A stretch of 64,000 nucleotides of DNA from Rhodoferax sp. (GTDB lineage Bacteria; Pseudomonadota; Gammaproteobacteria; Burkholderiales; Burkholderiaceae_C), in contig NZ_JAUYQD010000033.1 in assembly GCF_030697375.1 (NCBI RefSeq), positions 62,001 to 126,000 of the forward strand, written 5' to 3'. How positions within the stretch are numbered: the first letter of the stretch is position 1; each line of letters begins with the position of its first letter. The notes under the pieces are model-generated. The model was not told the origin of the DNA. It did not search any database and worked only from the letters and a program-made list of their open reading frames with translations. Shown piece by piece: positions 60,097 to 64,000 of the stretch. The translations under genes and the position numbers were made by a program.

Positions 60097-60248
60097 TCAA
60101 AACAAAAAATACCGCTGCGCCATCGGCAAACTCACCGCGGGCTCACAGGTCAGCAACTGCCCATCGGCGCGCACGCTGTAGGTCTGGGCGTCGATCTCCA
60201 TGGTGGGCAGGTAGCGGTTGTGCACCATGTGCTGCTTGCGCACGCCCC
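60097..60248 (-). repeat. 152-bp direct repeat, copy B (genuine ureC 3' end)
   Basis: Partner of copy A at 58757-58908. The two copies bracket the DUF3298-like gene and the ureE-like fragment, so recombination between them would delete 1340 bases and leave an intact ureC. Confidence 0.93.
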
Positions 60249-61842
60249 GGATGTTTTTCACCGCACTTAAGCGTTTGGCCAGGCCAAAACGCTCCTGGAT
60301 GCCCGCGTTTATCCCGGCTTGCGAGACAAAGGTGAGTGAGCCGCGTGCCAGCGCGCCGCCATAGGCGCCAAACATGGGGCGGTAGTGCACCGGTTGGGGT
60401 GTAGGAATACTTGCATTGGGGTCGCCCATGGCGGCCATGGCGATGAAGCCGCCTTTCAAAATCAGCGCGGGTTTGACGCCAAAGAAGGCCGGTTTCCACA
60501 CCACCAGATCGGCCCATTTGCCGACCTCCACACTGCCCACGTCGTGGCTGATGCCGTGGGCGATGGCCGGGTTGATGGTGTATTTGGCGATATAGCGCTT
60601 GGCGCGGAAGTTGTCGTTGCGTTGCAGGGCTTCGACCGCTTCGGCCCGTCCGGAGTCGGGGCTTAACCAGCCGCGCTGGGCCTTCATCTTGTGCGCCGTC
60701 TGCCAGGTGCGGATGATGACCTCGCCCACGCGGCCCATGGCCTGGCTGTCGCTGCTCATCATGCTGATGGCGCCCAGGTCGTGCAGGATGTCTTCGGCCG
60801 CGATGGTTTCCTTGCGGATGCGGCTTTCGGCAAAAGCCAGGTCCTCGGCGATGCTGGGGTCCAGATGGTGGCAGACCATGAGCATGTCCACATGCTCGTC
60901 CAGCGTGTTCACGGTGTAGGGCATGGTGGGGTTGGTGGAGCTGGGCAGGAAATTTTCCTGGCCCACGACGCGCAGGATGTCCGGCGCATGGCCGCCGCCT
61001 GCGCCCTCCGTATGGAAGGCGCACAGGCCGCGGCCCTTGGTAGCCGCAATCGTGTTCTCCACAAAGCCCGATTCATTGAGCGTGTCGGAGTGGATGGCCA
61101 CCTGCACATCCGCCTCGTCGGCCACGTCCAGGCAGTTGCTGATGGCGGCCGGTGTGGTGCCCCAGTCTTCGTGCAACTTCAGACCGATGACGCCGGCGTT
61201 GACCTGTTCGTGCAGCGCGGCGGGCAGGCTGGCATTGCCCTTGCCCAGAAAACCCAAGTTCATGGGGAAGGCGTCGGCCGCCTGCAGCATGCGCTCGATG
61301 TTCCACGGCCCGGGCGTGCAGGTGGTGGCAAAGGTGCCGGTGGCCGGGCCCGTGCCGCCGCCCAGCATGGTGGTGACGCCACTGGCCAGGGCTTCTTCAA
61401 TCTGCTGCGGGCAGATGAAGTGGATGTGGCAGTCGATGCCGCCCGCCGTGACGATGTTGCCTTCGCAACTGATGACCTCGGTGCCCGGGCCGATGACGAT
61501 GTCCACGCCCGGCTGGGTGTCGGGGTTGCCGGCCTTGCCGATGGCGACAATGCGCCCGCCCTTCAAGCCGATGTCCGCCTTGACGATGCCCGCGTGGTCC
61601 AGGATCAGCGCGTTGGTCATCACGCAGTCCACTGCACCCTCGGCACGCGTTCTTTGCGATTGCGCCATGCCGTCGCGGATGGTCTTGCCACCGCCAAACT
61701 TCACCTCTTCGCCATAGGCCCCGGCTTGCAGGGTGTAGTCCTTCTCCACCTCGATCAGCAGGCCAGTGTCGGCCAGGCGTACCCGGTCGCCCACGGTGGG
61801 GCCAAAAATTTCCGCATAGGCGCGGCGTCCAATCGTTGCCAT
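60097..61842 (-). CDS. ureC: Urease alpha subunit
   Basis: Catalytic subunit of nickel urease (urea to ammonia and carbamate), 581 residues. Nickel ligands and active-site segments are intact: [16 protein letters not shown], the carbamylated-Lys segment [25 protein letters not shown], the flap Cys in [11 protein letters not shown], and [15 protein letters not shown]. The ATG at 61842 follows the ureB stop directly (TGACATG); an upstream ATG inside ureB would add ten residues. Its last 152 bases are duplicated at 58757. Confidence 0.97.
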   Translation of the reverse strand: MATIGRRAYAEIFGPTVGDRVRLADTGLLIEVEKDYTLQAGAYGEEVKFGGGKTIRDGMAQSQRTRAEGAVDCVMTNALILDHAGIVKADIGLKGGRIVAIGKAGNPDTQPGVDIVIGPGTEVISCEGNIVTAGGIDCHIHFICPQQIEEALASGVTTMLGGGTGPATGTFATTCTPGPWNIERMLQAADAFPMNLGFLGKGNASLPAALHEQVNAGVIGLKLHEDWGTTPAAISNCLDVADEADVQVAIHSDTLNESGFVENTIAATKGRGLCAFHTEGAGGGHAPDILRVVGQENFLPSSTNPTMPYTVNTLDEHVDMLMVCHHLDPSIAEDLAFAESRIRKETIAAEDILHDLGAISMMSSDSQAMGRVGEVIIRTWQTAHKMKAQRGWLSPDSGRAEAVEALQRNDNFRAKRYIAKYTINPAIAHGISHDVGSVEVGKWADLVVWKPAFFGVKPALILKGGFIAMAAMGDPNASIPTPQPVHYRPMFGAYGGALARGSLTFVSQAGINAGIQERFGLAKRLSAVKNIRGVRKQHMVHNRYLPTMEIDAQTYSVRADGQLLTCEPAVSLPMAQRYFLF

Positions 61843-61843
61843 G

Positions 61844-62173
61844 TCAGCATGCTCCCTTGCTGTTGTCGTCAATGGGGCCGTGGGTCAGCCCCCGAAAGCC
61901 ATACACCACACGATCCCCCGCGTAGTCCACCAGTTCCACCGTACGCTGTTGGCCGGGCTCGAAGCGTACCGCCGAGCCCGAGGCGATGTTCAGCCGCATG
62001 CCCTGGGCCGCAGCGCGGTCAAAGCCGAGCGCGCCGTTGGTTTCGGCAAAGTGGTAGTGCGAGCCCACTTGGATGGGGCGGTCGGCGGTGTTTTGCACCA
62101 CCAGCGTCAGGGTGCGGCGGCCCGTGTTGAGCAGGTGTTCGCCGTCGTCGGTGAGGATTTCGCCGGGGATCAT
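61844..62173 (-). CDS. ureB: Urease beta subunit
   Basis: Small structural subunit of 109 residues: [20 protein letters not shown], then [45 protein letters not shown] and [10 protein letters not shown] are diagnostic. It follows the small secreted-protein gene by seven bases and precedes ureC by one base between stop and start. Confidence 0.97.
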   Translation of the reverse strand: MIPGEILTDDGEHLLNTGRRTLTLVVQNTADRPIQVGSHYHFAETNGALGFDRAAAQGMRLNIASGSAVRFEPGQQRTVELVDYAGDRVVYGFRGLTHGPIDDNSKGAC

Positions 62174-62180
62174 GGTTGCC

Positions 62181-62372
62181 TCATTTGCCGCCGCGCGACA
62201 GCCAGAGGGCCACTGCTGCCAGGCAGCCGGCTACCACAAAGCCCCACACATCCGTGGCATGCGCGTGCGAGCCCGTCAGGCCATGACCATTGTGGGCAAA
62301 TGCGGTGCTAGCCCCCGTGGATATTGCGTAAGCAGCTATCAAAGTAGTAGCGTTTAGAAAGCGGTTTCGCAT
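62181..62372 (-). CDS. Small exported/membrane protein within the urease operon
   Basis: A 63-residue protein with a good ribosome site (TTGGAG six bases before the ATG). The signal peptide is [20 protein letters not shown] followed by ASTAFA, then a His-containing segment ([15 protein letters not shown]) and a C-terminal membrane helix ([21 protein letters not shown]). The His residues and location between ureA and ureB suggest nickel or membrane-related work, but this is inference and I know no described function. Residues 8-22 of the signal peptide are encoded by a dispersed palindromic repeat in the same frame as in mltB. Confidence 0.75.
   Translation of the reverse strand: MRNRFLNATTLIAAYAISTGASTAFAHNGHGLTGSHAHATDVWGFVVAGCLAAVALWLSRGGK
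62307..62351 (+). repeat. Dispersed palindromic repeat forming a signal peptide in the ure operon
   Basis: gctagcccccgtggatattg, cgtaagc, agctatc-aaagt-agtagc. On the minus strand it encodes [14 protein letters not shown] within the signal peptide of the small protein. Confidence 0.85.
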
Positions 62373-62461
62373 GGCGTCTCCAAGAAATGATGTGCGACTG
62401 GTGAAGTGTCTGTGCCAGAAACACCGAAGCGGCCACACGCAGTGGGCAAGCTGGGGGGTGT

Positions 62462-62764
<303 letters not shown>

Positions 62765-62839
62765 AGCGGGGGGCGGATTGGGCGGTTCGATGGGCGGTTC
62801 GCAGCATTATTAGGCAAGCGTCAGGTCTTGTGGGTGGGT

Positions 62840-62857
62840 CTACGCCATAGGGCGTAG
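62840..62857. promoter_or_regulatory. Inverted repeat upstream of ureA
   Basis: ctacgcc (62840-62846), atag, ggcgtag (62851-62857): a perfect 7-bp inverted repeat, 76 bases ahead of ureA and 200 bases ahead of the divergent NHL gene. The rest of the 293-base gap shows no gene. A response-regulator or LysR-type binding site is possible. Confidence 0.4.
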
Positions 62858-63057
62858 GGTTAAACCAGCGATGCTGGCGAGCCCACAGCCGAGCCTCTTA
62901 GAATGGCAACCGGAGTTGCAAGGGGACCGGCGTAGATGCGCTGCAACCTATGCAATTTCCTAAGGGGGCACTGCACATCGCTGTTGCCTGCTTGGCGGAG
63001 TCCAAGGCACCTTGGGCTTCCGATAAAAAATACAACTCAACTCAACTTCGGGAAGTT

Positions 63058-64000
63058 ATGAAAACTGTCACATACCAACACGCCCTGCGTTCTTGGGCGC
63101 GCCAATCTGTCCGTGCCCTCGCACGGTCACCTTACAAAATCATGTCCGCGCTTGTCGGCGTGGCCCTGGTCGCCGGCTGCGGGGGTGGCGGTGGGGGCGG
63201 CGGCTCCAATTCCGGCCCTTCCAATCCCGTTGTGACTGTCACCACGCTGGCCGGTAGCGGAACTGCGGGCAGCACCAATGCCACCGGAACTGCTGCGAGT
63301 TTTAACGGACCCTTTGGCGTCGCTGTGGACATTGTCGGAAATGTCTACGTGGCCGAATTCACCAGCCACTTGATCCGCAAAGTCACATCTGCAGGGGTGG
63401 TCAGCACGCTGGCAGGCACCGCTGGCAGCTCTGGCAGCGCCAATGCCACGGGAACCGCAGCCAGCTTTAATTCGCCAGAGAGTGTGGCGGTAGATTCCAC
63501 TGGCAACGTCTATGTGGCGGACACCTTCAACCATTTGATCCGCAAGATCACCCCGGCAGGCGTGGTTACCACGCTGGCGGGCAGCAGTGGTGTCTTCGGC
63601 AGCACCAATGCCACGGGAACGGCAGCGAGTTTTAATGGCCCGTCTGGTGTGGCTGTGGACTCCGCAGGCAATGTGTATGTGGCGGATTCCCTCAATAACC
63701 TGATTCGCAAGATCACCTCGGCCGGGGTTGTCACCACGTTGGCGGGCAGTGGAGTTCTGGGCAGCACCAACGGCACAGCGACTGTAGCCACCTTCAGCAA
63801 CCCTAATGGTGTGGCTGTGGACACTTCGGGCAATGTGTATGTGGCGGAGCCTTCCACCAACCTGATTCGCAAGATTACCCCCGCAGGCGAGGTCACCACG
63901 CTGGCGGGAACAGGGGCTGTGGGCAGCGTCAATGGAACAGGAACGGCGGCCAGCTTTAGCAATCCGAAGGGGTTGGCTGTGGACGCCGCAGGCAACGTGT
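63058..64000 (+). CDS. NHL-repeat lipoprotein (3' end outside window)
   Basis: Opens MKTVTYQHALRSWARQSVRA, then a hydrophobic segment ending VALVAGC with a Gly-rich run after the Cys, so a lipoprotein is predicted. Five beta-propeller-type repeats of 54-55 residues follow, each with the pattern TLAG...GTAASFN.P.GVAVD..GNVYVAD....LIRKIT.AGVV; repeat starts fall at about 63241, 63403, 63568, 63733 and 63895. NHL propellers act in binding; the partner is unknown. The frame is open to the last base of the window. AGTT/GGGAAG sits ahead of the ATG. It is divergent from ureA. Confidence 0.9.
   Translation, partial: MKTVTYQHALRSWARQSVRALARSPYKIMSALVGVALVAGCGGGGGGGGSNSGPSNPVVTVTTLAGSGTAGSTNATGTAASFNGPFGVAVDIVGNVYVAEFTSHLIRKVTSAGVVSTLAGTAGSSGSANATGTAASFNSPESVAVDSTGNVYVADTFNHLIRKITPAGVVTTLAGSSGVFGSTNATGTAASFNGPSGVAVDSAGNVYVADSLNNLIRKITSAGVVTTLAGSGVLGSTNGTATVATFSNPNGVAVDTSGNVYVAEPSTNLIRKITPAGEVTTLAGTGAVGSVNGTGTAASFSNPKGLAVDAAGNV

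Noticed and set aside
60691..62130. 479-codon plus-strand ORF antisense to ureC/ureB.
   Set aside because: Shadow frame of urease genes.

Overview
The window reads as chromosomal DNA of a Burkholderiales bacterium, most likely a member of the Comamonadaceae near Rhodoferax or Polaromonas. The basis is the set of betaproteobacterial protein families (lone RnfB-type ferredoxin, intracellular PhaZ with the active-site Cys near residue 185, DUF3579 beside argD/argF, the DUF2844/DUF3443 pair), the high G+C content, and a dispersed palindromic repeat of the type I associate with Comamonadaceae genomes (core GCTAT-N5to9-ATAGC followed by TGCTTGCGCA). No rRNA, tRNA, CRISPR array, IS element or prophage was recognised. 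The assignment is by family recognition only; no search could be run.

Layout. 0-7.9 kb: 3' part of a chemoreceptor with a C-terminal Cache-like domain, rnfB, PHB depolymerase, a secreted zinc phospholipase C/P1-nuclease-like protein, a secreted unknown and a FAD monooxygenase. 7.9-16 kb (mostly minus strand): NAD(P)HX repair enzyme, MBL-fold hydrolase, PAS histidine kinase, a broken kynureninase gene, a YkgJ-like protein and the argD-argF arginine genes. 16-26.8 kb: an EF-hand membrane protein, rpsT, murJ, a SirB1-like protein, purM, an AI-2E family transporter, then hda, a HAD phosphatase, pcnB and folK. 27-31.9 kb: a signalling block of chemoreceptor, histidine kinase and HD-GYP response regulator.

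32-52.5 kb carries the most unusual content: three neighbouring loci of the circularly permuted ATP-grasp / alpha-E / transglutaminase / DUF2126 group. These are (i) a fused ATP-grasp-alpha-E protein with a transglutaminase, in a run with a wax-ester-synthase/DGAT-like acyltransferase and an alpha/beta hydrolase; (ii) a 1172-residue transglutaminase-DUF2126 protein; (iii) a separate ATP-grasp gene followed by a separate alpha-E gene. The families are predicted, from published comparative genomics of ATP-grasp and glutamine-synthetase-like amidoligases, to make or process a peptide tag or metabolite, but the product is unknown. Between them lie the DUF2844/DUF3443 pair, comEC, a tryptophanase with a possible Trp-containing leader ORF, and an AbiJ-like HEPN candidate abortive-infection gene.

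52.5-56.4 kb: GNAT acetyltransferase, HDOD protein, and the cell-wall pair mltB-SPOR protein. 56.4-62.8 kb: a urease cluster (ureA, a small secreted protein, ureB, ureC, ureE, ureF, ureG on the minus strand) without ureD. It is interrupted between ureC and ureE by a DUF3298-like gene, an orphan AbrB/MazE-like gene and a chimeric ureE'-ureC' ORF flanked by a 152-bp direct repeat. The window ends inside an NHL-repeat lipoprotein.

The dispersed palindromic repeat recurs at ten sites (two weak) and is often inside genes in an open frame: rnfB, argF, comEC (twice) and, most strikingly, the signal peptides of MltB and of the small urease-cluster protein, where two copies are read in the same frame.
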